In this document: piece after piece, positions 30,196 to 42,900 of the stretch
How positions within the stretch are numbered: position 1 is the stretch's first letter
Layout: every line of letters starts with the position of its first letter
From: Armigeres subalbatus
Lineage: Eukaryota > Arthropoda > Insecta > Diptera > Culicidae
Assembly: GCF_024139115.2 (NCBI RefSeq)
Contig: NC_085140.1
Coordinates: forward strand, 316,141,259 to 316,205,258
Direction of reading: 5' to 3'
Length of the DNA stretch: 64,000 nucleotides
Translations under genes and position numbers: made by a program
Notes under the pieces: generated by a model
Seen by the model: the letters and a program-made list of their open reading frames with translations, nothing else
What the model was told of the DNA's origin: nothing
The model's database searches: none

Positions 30196-32590
30196 GGTCC
30201 CATCGATAGCGATAATGTGCCGCTGTTAATCTACGGCTGGCTGTGAGTGCGGTACTGGGGGCGAGCTTGTGAATGATAATATTAGGTAATAGCGGGTTGA
30301 TAGCTGCGTTTTGTTCGGCCTAGGAGGTAAATTCACCTTACCCGCTCGGCTAGGTCAGGGCTGGTTGAACTGTTGCTGCTGACAGTGATAAATGGCATTT
30401 TCAATCTCTCTGGTATTTATTTTCAAAAAAGGTCTTTTTGCTCTCGGGCAAAGGTACCACCCGATCAACCCCGATTTGATTAGCAGCGAGGGTTGCTTCC
30501 GGTTGGGGTCGACTCAATTCGATTGACTAACTGGCTGACTACCGTGGTACACCCTATTCAATGCCATAATAGTACTGTGGGGTAATTCTCCAACGTGTCA
30601 CTGGAACACGAGATTTCAATTTACAAATCGTGATGGAATGATGCTGCGTTGCCTGTACCGTCCCGTCGTCTCAGTGAATCATCCAAGGGAGACGACCTGA
30701 CTGCACAAGAGGCATATACGAAAACAGATCACTAATGGAGCATTCAACGAATGAACTTAATGACTTAATATAAAAATCGTTTCGGTTCCCGCTGTCCCGT
30801 TCATCGTCCCTTTTTCCGATTTCAGCTTTTTGCCTCCCGATGATTGCGGAATCATTTATCTCTTTTTTCGTATGCCTTGTGTTAGCGATCTGCATAATAG
30901 GCGCCTTCGCAAAAGGCGCATTCGATGGAAGGAAACAACTTAACTCCCAAGTCGGCACCGACTTCAATTTGGTTCAATCTGGAAAACTTTGGCTCGCTTC
31001 AACCATTCCATCAACGGCGGCGACGTTGATGACGACGACGATGATGAGGGCGCTGGACGTTTTTGGGGATAAGGTCCCGACAAATCCGACCGAGCAAAAG
31101 CCAATGCGTTGGCAAAGCTTCGAAAGTAAACATCCAGTCAACCCACCATAACCCGCACGTCGCGTCGGTGCGGTGGTTCCTTCCCGGTGCGAAAGATGCG
31201 CGCTGATGCTGAGCGAGATTTCAATCAGAAATGGGCCTGAGTTGGAAGGAAGGAGAATAATTTATTCATTTATTTAAATTAAACAAATTAAGCATAATTA
31301 TAATCGTTACGCCAATATAAGCCTTAGTGCGCGATCGGAAACTCGCCGTGCTGGGCGGCACAAGATGGGGAAGGTTTATTTGATGAATAGTGCGAGCTCA
31401 ATGTGGTGGATGAATGAAGTTAACTCTTCAAACTTTGTTGTGCTTCGTGTATTTAACATGATTTGGAGATCGACGGAGAGAAACAATCAATTCTCACCAT
31501 TTTCTCAATTGCAAGCTAAATTAATTTAATTGCAAGAAAACTGTAAACCTGACCAAAAACTCTGTTGACACATTCTCATCCCTAGATGAATGAACTTGGA
31601 GATCTCATTGTGCTGCGCTTTCCCTCAGCACTCTTCATGATCAAGAAATCAGTTCATTGTTTCTTAGGCGATAACGTGCCACCCGTGGGACCTCAAGACC
31701 GGAGGGAAATGTGGAAAATGTTCGGATGACCACTCAATTGAAGACGAAAGATGGTGCGACCATCTTCGTAGGTGAAAATAATCTACCAGCAGGAAAACAG
31801 TGTGGAAGTGTCCTACCTCGAAGTCACATTCGTTAAATCATCGCAAACCCAACGAATCAAGCAACGCCAGGAGCAGTTGATGTTATGCGTAATTCCACCT
31901 GCTCCACCAGTCGCCGCCGCTAACGATGATTTTTCTTTAGTCTTTCCCGCTTCTTAGATCCCACACAACTTACCCCAGCATAAACACATCCAAAGTTTCT
32001 CCAATTTATCTGAACAGCTGAAGCGCCATAAGAACGGACATTATGCCCCAACCGGAAACTTTAGACCAACCACGGTACTTGGTAAAAGCCTCGGACGAAC
32101 AAACATTGATTAGTCACTTGTCATAAGACGAGTTTGTACAATCCCATTTAATTCCACCACTTAATTGTACCTTGACAGATACGTATTTCGACCTCAACAT
32201 TAGGGTCGTCTTCAGTGTCTCGTACTTGACTCGACTCGACGTAGGTGAAGACTTCTATTTACTACTTGTTGATGGTGTTGGTTTGCGTGGGAGTGCTATC
32301 AGAATAGTTAAATCAGCGTTTGAATCTGTGTTTACAAAAGCAGAAGAATCGACACTTCTGGGCCTTCAATAAAATTTGGAGTTAGTTGGTCAATGATCGA
32401 AATAACGATAGGACCTAGTCGGATCAAGATAATCATAAATCAGATTATTCTAATCAAGATATATCAATTTCTGAAGTGGGTCTGTCGGTAGTTTGGAAGC
32501 ACTGGTGGATTTAGTTGGGTCAATAACATCCAACTTTTTGGAGTAGGACTTAGTCGATTAATTCTTTCAACACATCCGCGTTCAAAGTTT
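30196..32590. other. Long unique stretch, no gene recognised
   Basis: Frames of up to 103 codons (30840-31151, with a hydrophobic start FISFFVCLVLAICIIGAFAK) overlap others on the opposite strand. That one could be read as a signal-anchored short protein, but nothing else supports it. No repeats seen. Confidence 0.4.
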
Positions 32591-32599
32591 TATTTTCAA

Positions 32600-32960
32600 C
32601 TAGTATATACCCAAGAGGAAGCTCGGTCGTGTTTTCGCGTGTAATTATCGAGTGTTATTTTTCGGCGTGTGTTCGGCTAATTGTCAGCCATTTCAGGCGA
32701 ATCGGACGACGGTCGTTCCGCCCCATATCCTGGCGAGCGTGTCGGATGCGCGTGTGTTTGCGTTCCTTCGGCGATCGGTGCTACGCCCCATCTCCCGGTA
32801 TCAGTGCGCTGGGCCCCGTGACGTCATTCGGCGGGGACGCCACCAGTTTCGGCTGGTAGGACGCGTTTTTTTTCGGACGGTTGGACGCGCGAACTAAAAC
32901 GGGGATTAAAGATTTTCCCCTTGCCAGCCCCGCTAGTGGTGGTGGGCCGCAGAATAGAAA
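32600..32960. other. CpG-rich segment, perhaps the 5' end of a retroelement
   Basis: It is clearly richer in CG dinucleotides than its surroundings (CGTGTTTTCGCGTG, CGAATCGGACGACGG, GGACGCGCGAAC) and ends with TTGCCAGCCCCGCTAGTGGT. LINE 5' UTRs look like this. No ORF1 follows, so it may be a relic. Confidence 0.35.
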
Positions 32961-33179
32961 TTTTTATTTGAAATCTTCAAAATAACACCGGGATTTTTTC
33001 AAAAAATATCGGGAAATATGCGGGAATTTTAAAATGGAAGTTAAGTGGTCACCCTGTAAATGGTTCATTGCCTGCAGCGTCCCAACGATTGAATTGCAGC
33101 GATTATAGTTGTCGACTTTACCCGATATTCTCTAAGTCAAAGTAATTTTCCAATGCGTTTTCAGTGAGAAATTCGAAGT

Positions 33180-33820
33180 TTAAAAGTGCGAAGTGAGAAG
33201 TGGAAAGTGATTAATGAAAAATAAAAAGTAAGAAAAGGAAAGTGAGAAGTGGAATGTGAGAATTATGAAGTAAGAAGAGAGAAGTAGAAAGTAATAAGTG
33301 AGAAATGGGAATTGATAATTGAGAAGTGAAAGTGAGTAGTGAGCAGTGAAAAGTGAAAAGTGAGAAGATGAGAAATGAAAAGTGAATAGGAATAACTGAG
33401 AAATAAGAAGTGGGAATTGAGAATTGAAAAGTGAGAAGAGCTAAGTGAGCTCTCTCTTCCTTATCCCCTCTTTCTTCTACTTTCTTTCTTTTTCCTTTCC
33501 TTTGACATTTCCCCATATTTCTTCTTCTTTCTTCCCTCTTCCTTCTACTTACTTTCACTTTTTTCCCTCTTTTTCTTCGTTAGAAGGAAATGAAAAGTAA
33601 GAAGCAAGATGTTGAAAATAAGAATTGAGACGAAAGAAGTGAAAAGGGAAAAATGAGAAGAAATGAAAAATTCGAAACGAGGATTGAGAAATTAAAAGTG
33701 AAAAGGGGAAGTGAAAAATGAGAAGAGAAAAGTGAGAAGAATGAAGTAAGATGTAAGAAGTAGAAGTGAGAAGTGAGAATTGAGAAAAAAGAATAGTTCG
33801 TAGTGAGTTCTTCTTCCTTA
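33180..33820. repeat. AGTGAGAAGTG purine tract with a pyrimidine patch
   Basis: Irregular GTGAGAAGTGGAAAGTG repeats on the plus strand, broken by a pyrimidine-rich patch at 33450-33575. Frames through it are low complexity. Confidence 0.8.
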
Positions 33821-33879
33821 TTCCCTCTCCTAACTACTTTCTTCCTTCTTTCTCTTCCTTCACTCTTTCGCTTATTCTT

Positions 33880-34265
33880 ATTTTTTTCTTTCTTCTTCCA
33901 GACGCGCTTTGTGATTTTTCAAACCACAATCCATTTTGCAGCGTTCTTCCATACGCGCTTTGTAGCAATACAAAACCATTGCCTTGTGTTTTTTAATCAA
34001 TAAAAATTTTAACACATTAGCACATTAACAAATTGAATTCAACTCACCTATTGAAATCAGCGTCAGGATCCAACAAATAACCTGGCAGGATCGCCAAAAT
34101 GTGTGGCCCCAAATGGCCGAAGCGAATTGTTATGACAGCAGCTCTTCATGGGTGCGTGTGCACGCCACGGAGCGAGGTCTGATCAGAAGAGGCCGAGTCA
34201 TGGCTTGCTGCGTACTGATCGACATGCTGATGGTAACTTACTCAAACTCCACAAGCTCTACCCCG
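33880..34265 (-). repeat. Dispersed repeat B, copy 1 (uninterrupted)
   Basis: On the minus strand it parallels 49440-50130: GCAAGCCATGAC, then CTTCTGATCAGACC, GTGCACACGCACCCA, TTGGCGATCCTGCCAGG, TTGGATCCTG, GGTGAGTT, and at the end two units of a 17-residue repeat (CGLKNHKARLEEERKK). TGGCGATCCTGCCAGG resembles a tRNA primer-binding site of an LTR retrotransposon, so this may be an LTR/leader relic; that is inference. Confidence 0.7.
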
Positions 34266-34561
34266 ATTGATGCATATTTTGAATCAATAATACGACATTC
34301 ATCTGAAATATGGTGATTATTTTATTTTGATTACATTGCGTTTCATCATATATTACCATTCATGTTCAATTCGTCAAACCCTTAGAATGTCTCTTCTGGT
34401 TCTTCTTCGATTTGGTTCCCACAAGCATCACGTTTCATTTCCCGCCACACATAAAACAAGCCTGTATCACCTACCGGACGGGACCAAACCACATTAGAGT
34501 AGCTGTCCTCGAATCTTTTCAATTGTGCAACTCTAAGGTAGGATTCTAGTAGTCCTAGTTT

Positions 34562-35169
34562 TTAGTAGTCCTGATTATAGAATCTTCTTGATATATATTT
34601 TTGAGTTTTCTCATATGGAACCCAAAATGAAAAGGTAGTGTGTACGAAACAGTTTTCGATTGGGATTAGCTCGTCGTTAAGTGTTACATCAACTTCATAC
34701 GCTTCGTAGAAGCTATCATACCAGATAGTCGAGCACAAACGTACTAAGAAGTGCACTTTAGTATCGATAACGACTATTTCACGGATTATGCCGTATGTAG
34801 GGTATGTTTCATTTTTATTTTCTTTCAGTGAAACAACAACATTCTTCCGGAACTCAATACCGTTCAATGTTGCTGTGTTAGGAACGAAAACGAATTCTGC
34901 GGTTTGATCCAAGTGTGTGCCATACTCAGACATTCCGTTCGACTGATATATCGCCCTGAAGTGTATACTAGTTTCTCCTTGAATGGATTGTCAAGTATAT
35001 TTATTGTCATCTTGAAAGCTTGTCTTTTAGCTACACTCAAACAAATGTTTTTAAAATTTCGACAAGTAGCAGATTGATTCTTTCCTATTTTATTTGCTTG
35101 TTCAAATTGCAGACAATTGAACTGCTTCATGGAGCCACTTTTTCTTATGCACGTCACATAATGCCTCAA
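34562..35169 (-). pseudogene. Frameshifted C-terminal fragment of a transposon-derived protein
   Basis: Two overlapping minus-strand frames. The first (35169 to about 34930) has GSMKQFNCLQFEQANKIGKN followed by CRNFKNICLSVAKRQAFKM. The second (34933 to 34562) has TYGIIREIVVIDTKVHFLVR and ends TTFSFWVPYEKTQKYISRR near the stop. Together they look like the tail of the large CACTA/EnSpm-related, DUF4218-type proteins found in many insects, where an R-F-E-x-K-H ... N-F-K-N-I-C motif is usual. A frameshift near codon 80 of the first piece and the absence of upstream exons mean it is broken. Confidence 0.55.
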
Positions 35170-35199
35170 GTGATGAAGCTTGTTGGTTTTTCTTTGGAA

Positions 35200-35720
35200 G
35201 TTTGCATTTACTTTTCTTTCCTTCTTCTATTCTCTTCTTTCTACTTTCTTCCGTCTTCATCCTTATTTCTTCGTCAATCTTCCTTATTATTTCTTTCTCC
35301 TTCCTTTTTCCTTATTCCCTCGTACCTTTTTCTTCTTCCTCTGATTTTTCCTTTTTCTTTCTTTCTTCTATCTGCTTATGTATTCCTTTCTCCTTTGTAT
35401 TTTTTCTTCCTTCTTACTTCATCCTGCTTCCTTCTTACTTGCTTCTCATCACTATCTTTTCACTTCTCAGCATATCGCTTCTCATATCCCAAATATCATT
35501 CCTCACTTCCCACTTCTTGCTTCTGTTTTCCGCACTACTCACTTTTTACTTCTCACTTCGCAATTATCGCATCTGACTTCACACTCTCATTTCTCACTTT
35601 CCACTTCTCACTTGCCATTTGCTACTACACACATTTCTCTCAGCAATAAATATTCATTTCCATTTTTAGTACTCACTTCTTACTACCTTATACTCACTTC
35701 ACACCACTCTGTACTCACTT
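35200..35720. repeat. Pyrimidine-rich low-complexity tract grading into CACTTCTCACTT repeats
   Basis: TTCTTCCTTC-type sequence to 35450, then ACTTCTCACTTTCCACTTC repeats to 35720. The 209- and 143-codon frames here are translations of this tract. Confidence 0.8.
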
Positions 35721-36030
35721 TTAACTATAACTCTTTGGCCAAATGGCATTCGGCCAAATTACTCTTTTGGCCAAAAATTACCCTTTTTTTGTTTGAATGC
35801 AATGAGTAAATTCTACTATTTTAGTGTGTCAGTTATTATCGCAAAAGGTCCTTACGAAACCGAAACCGAATTATGGTTGTACCTTGTCTCCGAAGGGAAT
35901 CGCTTGAATCTGAAACATCCCAGCTGTCAAACATTATGGTTCCGAAGGACTCTCAGCGACCGGGAAAGCGGCAAAAATCAGACCAATCCATTTGACATGC
36001 TGATGTAAAAATAAAGATATAACGAAATAA
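35721..36030. other. Minisatellite scraps and unique sequence
   Basis: Three TTTGGCCAAA-type units at 35735-35785, then unique sequence up to the LINE fragment. Confidence 0.5.
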
Positions 36031-37987
36031 GGACGAAATGATTGGTTCGACGAAGAGTGCAGACAGATTCTGGAGGAGAAGGACAAAGCGCGGGCGGTCG
36101 CGCTGCAGCAAGGTACCCGGCAGAACGTGGAACGTTGTAGACGCAAGCGGAGACAGCAGACCCGCCTTTTTCAGGAGAAGAAACGCCGCCTGGAAGAAGC
36201 GGAGTGCGAGGAGATGGAACAGCTGTGCCGTTCTCAAGATACACGCAAGTTCTATCAGAAGCTCAACGCATCCCGCAAAGGCTTCGTGCCGCGAGCCGAA
36301 ATGTGCCGGGATAAGGATGGGAGCATCTTGACGGACGAACGTGTGGTGATCGAAAGGTGGAAGCAGCAATACGAAGAACATTTGAATGGTGCTAAGAGTA
36401 CAGGCAGTGAAAGTCAAGGCAACGGAGGAGACGACTACGTCAGTTCAAAGGACGATGGAAGCCAACCAGCCCCCAACTTGAGGGAAGTTAAGGATGCTAT
36501 CCAACAGCTAAAGACCAATAAAGCAGCTGGTAAGGATGGTACCGGGGCTGAGCTCATCAAGATGGGCCCACAAATTGATAGTCAGAATCTGGGAAACTTA
36601 ACTGCTACCGGAGAAGTGGAAAGAAGAGGTTATATGCCCCATCTACAAGAAAGGCGACAAGCTGGAGTGTGGGAACTTTCGAGCGATCACCATTCTTAAT
36701 GCCGCCTATAAAGTGATATCCCAGATCATCTTCCGTCGTCTGTCACCATTAGTGAATGAGTTCGTGGGAAGTTATCAAGCCGGCTTCATAGACGGCCACT
36801 CGACAACGGACCAGATCTCTACTGTACGGTAAATCCTTCAAAAATGCCGTGAATACCATGTCCCAACGCACTATCTGTTCATTGATTTCAAGGCGGCATA
36901 CGACAATACAGACCACGTAGAGCTATGAAAAATTATGGACGAGAACAGCTTTTCTGGGAAGCTTACCAGACTGTTCAAAGTAACGGTGGATGGTGAGAAA
37001 AACTGTGTGAAGATTTCGGGCGAACACTCCAGTTCGTTCGAATCGCGCCAGGGAACAAAGACAAGGTGATGAACTTTCGTGCCTGTTGTTCAACATTGCG
37101 CTAGAAGGTGTCATGCGGAGTGCCCGGTGTAGCAACCCGGGGGGGTTCGATTTTCAACAGATCCAGTCAATTTATTTGTTTCGCGGATGACATGGACATT
37201 GTAGGCCGAACATTTGCAAAGGTGGCAGAACTGTACACCCGCCTGAAACGTGAAGCAACAAAAGTTGGACTGGTGGTGAATGCGTCAAAGACAAAGTACA
37301 TGCTTGTGGGCGGAGCCGAGCGCGACAGGGCCCGCCTGGGAAGCAGTGTTACGATAGACGGGAATACCTTCGAGGTGGTCGAGAAATTCGTCTACCTCGG
37401 ATCCTTGCTAACGGCTGATAACAATGTTAGCCGTGAAACACGAAGGCGCATCATCTGTGGAAGTCGGGCCTACAACGGGCTCCAGAAGAAACTGCGGTCA
37501 AAAAAGATTAACCACCGCACCAAATGTGTCATGTACAAGACGTTAATAAGACCAGTAGTCCTCTACGGACATGAAACATGGACAAGGACTGGAGGAGGAC
37601 TTGCAAGCACTCGGAGTATTCGAGAGACGGGTGCTTATAAGCATCTATAGGACCATCTTAAGCGGTGTGCAAGAACACGGTGTGTGGCGGCGAAGAATGA
37701 ACCACAAGCTCGCCCAACTCTACGGCGAACCCAGTATCCAGAAGGTAGCTAAAGCCGGAAGGGTATGATGGGCCGGACATGCTGCAAGAATGTCGGACAG
37801 CAACCCTGCAAAGATGGTGTTCGCTTCCGATCCGGCAGGTACGAGATGGCGTGGAGCGCAGCGAGCGAGATGGGCAAACCAGGTGCAAAACGACTTGGCG
37901 AGCGTGGGGCGTATCCGAGGATGGAGAGATGCGGCCTCGAACAGTGTATTGTGGCGTCAAATTGTTGATTCAGTGTTATCTGTTTAG
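36031..37987 (+). pseudogene. RTE/JAM1-like LINE reverse transcriptase, 5'-truncated and broken
   Basis: Frame 1 is open from 36031 to 36699 and holds the linker after the endonuclease (DWFDEECRQILEEKDKAR), then REVKDAIQQLKTNKAAGKDG, the first reverse-transcriptase block. A shift near 36545 moves the remainder (ICPIYKKGDKLECGNFRAIT, FIDFKAAYD) to another frame that has stops. The FADD catalytic box (FICFADDMDIVGR) is at 37171-37209 in a further open frame from 37108 to 37650. The C-terminus (VWRRRMNHKLAQLYGEPSIQ and RWANQVQNDLASVGRIRGWR) continues to a TAG at 37985. The endonuclease domain is missing. At least two frameshifts and several stops rule out activity. The clade is assigned by motif recall. 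Confidence 0.88.
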
Positions 37988-39338
37988 ATGTAGACTAAAT
38001 AAATGAAAGTATTTTTGCCTGGCTTGTGCTGCTCAGGCATCAACTGGCTTGAATCATGGCAGTTTCCCAGCTTCCTTTCCGACTCCCACACTTCCACTGG
38101 TGATCAAACTCTGCCTCCAGTGGAATATTAATGGTTTTGAAACAACTTACCAAATCTGTAGCTGTTAACACATGACAGTCCTCCCTGGATCATTGGCATA
38201 GATTTTCGCAGGGATTGAATCCAAAGAAGAATGAAAAAATCTTTGAGTTATCATTTTTGTATACACCTTTCAAAGGTAGCATACCGTGAGAGACGTTTTT
38301 CGCAAGCTGTTGTTACGATAATGAACGGATTCGGGAAGCTATACTCCATGAAAAATTCGTTTAAAAAATCCCCAACTACGAAGGGCGCCAGTTCTGATGA
38401 TGCATTATAACTTTTTTCACACAGCTATGTGGAAAAAATATGGATCTCGGAGTCTCTATCGACCGGGGTCTAATCTTCCTGTTGCATTTTCGTTAAGTTA
38501 AGGTACCTTACATCAGTGTCTTCGACAATTTTGTTGAGGAGGGGGGATACCCTGTAAAATCTGCGATTTTCATAACTCGGAAGAACACAACCACTGCTAG
38601 TGTCCCAAATACCAAACCCCCAGGAGGGAGCCATAGGATACCCACAAGCACCCGAAAACCTCCGGGAGTCGTCGCGTCGCCTTTAATTGCTTCTGCAAGA
38701 TGCCTCAAGTCTCTTTCTGCGTCTCTTGCTTAAACAGTTAAACAAACTGTTGTCAGGAGATCGATTTTGGCTGAAATGCAGCGTTCTACGTAGATTTCAA
38801 TTTTGATGCTCAAATCCTCGCGCCAAATCGGTGAATTAAATCAATTTTACTCTCGGATTTTTTTCCGTTCTGAATTGGTTTTCGTTAACCTGAGGAAAGT
38901 GGACTGAATTCTGATTTTGAAGATTTGCCCTCGCATCAAGCAACAGTAATTATTTCTTGGCAGCAGCACAGCAAACACAATACAGATCCCGACTGCAACA
39001 CCAACGGATTGGATAGACTTAAACCGAAGGATGAATTTCTCCCTGGTTTGACGATAACCACATAACTTTCTTTCGTCTAATGTCCCATTCCTCTTTCATT
39101 GAATTCGTGAATAATTCGTAACTGTTGAAATGTCAATACCTTGCTTACGGAATGTTCCTGGCATGGACCATAGAGAGCTACTTTGGTCCCTCTTCTTACG
39201 CTGAATGTCCTTCCAGCCTCATCATCACTATGACAAGTGAAGAACTGACATTCAAATTCAAAACTTACAATAAAGCTTAAAAAAATATGATTGTGCGCAA
39301 CATCATTACTCAAAAAGCGCGAGACTTAATTCAACCGT
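37988..39338. other. Unique sequence, no gene recognised
   Basis: The first 30 bases after 37988 (ACTAAATAAATGAAAG) may be the 3' end of the LINE. Nothing else recognised. Confidence 0.4.
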
Positions 39339-39340
39339 AC

Positions 39341-39548
39341 ACACTTACCTCATTTCACCGTATTCGGTAAATTTTACCGAAATCTCAACAGCAGAACTGT
39401 TCGGTAATTTATTTTACAGATTTTTTGTAATTTTTTCCATTGCTCAACTGTCAAAATTACCGAAAATCAGTTAAATTATTTACCGAACAGTTCTGCTGTT
39501 GAGATTTCGGTAAAATTTTACCGAATTCGGCGATTTATTTTAAGTGTG
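39341..39548. mobile_element. TA-flanked MITE with TTCGGTAAA palindromes
   Basis: Ends CACACTTA ... TAAGTGTG with TA at 39339-39340 and 39549-39550. The arms share ATTCGGTAAA, TTTTACCGAAATCTCAACAG and CAGAACTGTTCGGTAA, about 75 bp each; 208 bp in all. Confidence 0.9.
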
Positions 39549-39550
39549 TA

Positions 39551-42234
39551 GTGTTTATAGGGTGTCATTAAAAGTATCAAAGTCGCTCAGAAGCATCTCA
39601 ATCAGATAAGCCTTTAAATCTCCTTCAAAAAGTCACATAAATTCAATTTTATCATTCCCAACGATATAAATTCCCGCAGTCAGGTGCAACTTTAATAAAC
39701 TCGCACAAAAATAATACACCGGAACAACGGTTTCCACCCATTTGACCACATTTTTATGCATCAAAATCATCGAGGTTTGCAATCAAGTCGCCACTTGTGC
39801 CATCCATCGCCGGTTCAATTTTTTCATTCGAACCGGCATCAGTTTGTTGAATCGTCCGTCCGTCGCCCAAACTCGACTCGACGCAAACCAATCAACCGCA
39901 GCAAATGAGCATCGTTCTCTATACGGCCGGCGTGCAGCAGCGACAACAGCCAGCGTTTTCCAATTGACCAACCCGCATGAATTTCAATTATTACGAGGGC
40001 ACATGTTTGATGTTTTATGCTTCTACATCTGGCTGGGAATGGTTGCTGTCATTCGGAGTATTGCGGTCTGATGTGAGATTTGAAGTGTTCGGTCTTTCGA
40101 ATTGAATCTTATGAATTTGATATTATTCTGTCAATTAAAATGAGTCATGCAATTTCCAGTCGTACATTCAACCACTAATAAATTGATCGATGCAACTATA
40201 GCAAAATTAATTTTTACACAAATATGTAAACGACGTTTCCCTTCATAAAATAAAAGAGGACAGCACTCTCCGAAGTTGAATAGGCATCTGCTTTTACTAT
40301 ATTGATATTACTGACATTGCATGCGTTCGGCTGGGCATGCCATTTTGACCGCACATAATAAATTTTCCGGTCGTACCCCCTGTCTTTTTTTCGCCGCTCT
40401 CATCCATAGCCCAGACGAGGACAGTTTTTGTTATTTCATGTGACAGATTCGCTTCAGTTCGCATCCGAACAGGTGCGCGCGTCCGAATACTGGACTTTAA
40501 AAACGAACTCTTTAAATTGCGAATGGATGCGTTCTCTGACTAATTGCGGCGGCTTGCAGTAACGGATGGTGAAGGTGTTCCCATTGCAATTATTGGTAAT
40601 TAATTAATTTTTGAGAAATCACTTGCCGTCAGTCACAGTTATTATTAATGTCGAGGAACGTGAAGGCTTAAATGGTTTCTGCAGTGAAAGGCAAGGTTCG
40701 ACCAAGATTTCGCAGGCTCATTGTTTCGGTCAATTAAAAGATCATCCTTGAAGCGGCTGGTCGTTCGGTTTGCGCTATCTGCGCTCAAGTACCAACCGCT
40801 GAATAATGGTAAGAGTTCACGACACGCCGATCAACTGAATTGTCCCCCAGTCCGAGCATATGGGACCGCTCGGGCTCATGGTTGGATGGAGGGATACAGT
40901 CTGCTGCCAATCATGCCACTTTATTATCGTCATTAGCCTCGATGCATGGCAGCTGCTTGGCAACGCAACATCATCTCCCCATATGTCCCTTATACCGGCC
41001 GGCGGACGACATCCCCAACGACGAAGTTGACTGCGTTCCTCGGTGTACTCCTTGCATGTCATGTTCATTACCGACTGAAGTACCTTCCCAATAAAGGTCT
41101 TTTTTTGCCCCACCGTCAGTTGCCACACCGAAAGAAGTGATTTACGTCCCAATGGCGAATGAGTACAGTAATCATCGCATGCAACCGCAGTCGACTATCT
41201 CTCCTTGATTTAAATATCAACTAGGAGGCGAGTGTCCCTTTCGCCCGGTGGTTAATCACATGCACACAAAGCAATAATAACTTAAGCCCTGGAACGTGAC
41301 CTTGGTTGACTGTGAGGGACTGATTCCCATGTAAAGTAGTGCTCTTTTGCTCTAATCTGATTGTTATTTATCTCTCCGAAGCGTACCCGTTTTTGCAAGA
41401 GGCAAGTGATAACATATCCTAAGGGGGAGTTACACAAATTACGGATTATGTTTGTGTGTCTGTGAGAGAGTGTTGTTTTGTGACAACATAACGTCGTTTG
41501 AGTTAGTTGTCCCTAACAATTTATCCTAATTTGTTACAAATTTTAAACATTATTTTCGTGAAGGGTTGTTTGTTCGAAGCTGGGATAATTAAAGAGAATA
41601 TGCATAATGGGATGACAGTTTTGATTCAAGATCAAAAAGGTAGGGTTAAATGGTTGTGGCAGCCGTGCAACTGTATATCTTTTAATTGAAAACAAAATAA
41701 TACACCATTGTATGATAAGGGGGTTCACTTTTAATACACAGAGTACTGTTAGCCATGGAAAGTGATTTTTATGAAATGTGATGAAATAAGGTTCGGATGT
41801 CTATGAAACTTGAATCCAAACTCTTCCATTAAGTACTTGCAATATTAACGACAAATAGAAGGCCACATGTTCGTGAAAATTATCACAACCATCAAAAGAT
41901 TTCATATTAGTCCGCAAAATGGCTTGGAGTTAGAGACAACTCCTTAAAATTCGTATATATTTGATCAGAAATGCTGGAGTTATTTTTGTGACTTTTTAAA
42001 GCAATAAACTCGCTTGAGAATCATTTGGTGCAATTTTTTCGGGTACGTTGGAGGATTGCTTCCGGAAAGAACAATAATTTTGTCAGTCGTCAGTGCACCA
42101 TGGTCCAGGATACATATTCACGCGGAAAGATGCATTTTACGCCAAAACTGTTATAGAAAAAAATGTTGTTCTACAAAAATGTTCGGAATAGTAAAGCCAT
42201 CATTGTGCTATAATAAAATAAGGTGGCCCATTAA
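39551..42234. other. Long unique stretch, no gene recognised
   Basis: Parts (39760-40060, 40400-41200) are GC-richer and free of repeats. Frames of 109 and 111 codons overlap others on the opposite strand. No splice-linked set of exons could be made. Confidence 0.45.
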
Positions 42235-42589
42235 CCCTTATGCGGCCGACGGGGTACCCGTGTTCCTTTTTCAAATTCAAGTGGTGATATTTCAATGAAT
42301 TTTTATAGCTGAAAGCTGAAACTCGGTGACATCTAAGAACTCCATATAATGTAGCATCTGTGAGAAAATCACGTTGATACAGTGAGGAGGGACGTGGGGA
42401 GGGGCATCTGTTTTTTTTTTACCACGTGGATGGCCGACAGGGTACCCGTGTTCCACTAAATTGATATTTTCATAACTATAACAATTTTCAACCGATTTTG
42501 ATCATTTTGACAGTTTTAGAAACAGAAACTCATATACTTTTTGCCCATTGTCAAGGTTTACAGTTTTCGTCCATGGTTATACAAGAAAT

Positions 42590-42900
42590 CTTTGAAGTAA
42601 GGCTTAAGAGTCTACACACGTAACCGAAGGACTATCAACCAGTTTCAAATATATTACATGCTCATTGCGCTTCTTAGAATAGTCGGTGTTCACAGTATAT
42701 ATTCTGGTTCTCCAAAAACCCCTGGAGTAAGGCCTCAGTCATCCAAAAAATCCCTGGAATAAGATCTTATGGTCTGCTAACGTTACCAGAGGTCTATCGT
42801 GCAAATTCAAAAACGGTACATGCTCTTTATGATGCTTAGCATATAATGCTTTCACAGTATATGTTCCGAATCATCCAATGACCTTTTCTTAAAACATGTT
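42590..42900. repeat. Left-arm copies of the 'GGTTACGCGTGTAGA' repeat
   Basis: Two to three diverged units, inverted with respect to those at 46400-47720 (GTCTACACACGTAACC, ATGCTCATTGCGCTTC, TCCCTGGAATAAGATC). Confidence 0.75.

Noticed and set aside
30840..31151. 103-codon frame with a hydrophobic N-terminus as a small secreted or membrane protein
   Set aside because: A 98-codon frame lies on the opposite strand across its first half, there is no promoter or splice support, and the C-terminal half is low in information.
35020..35649. 209-codon plus-strand frame, the longest closed frame
   Set aside because: It is a translation of a pyrimidine-rich low-complexity tract (Ser/Leu/Phe only) and overlaps the minus-strand pseudogene.
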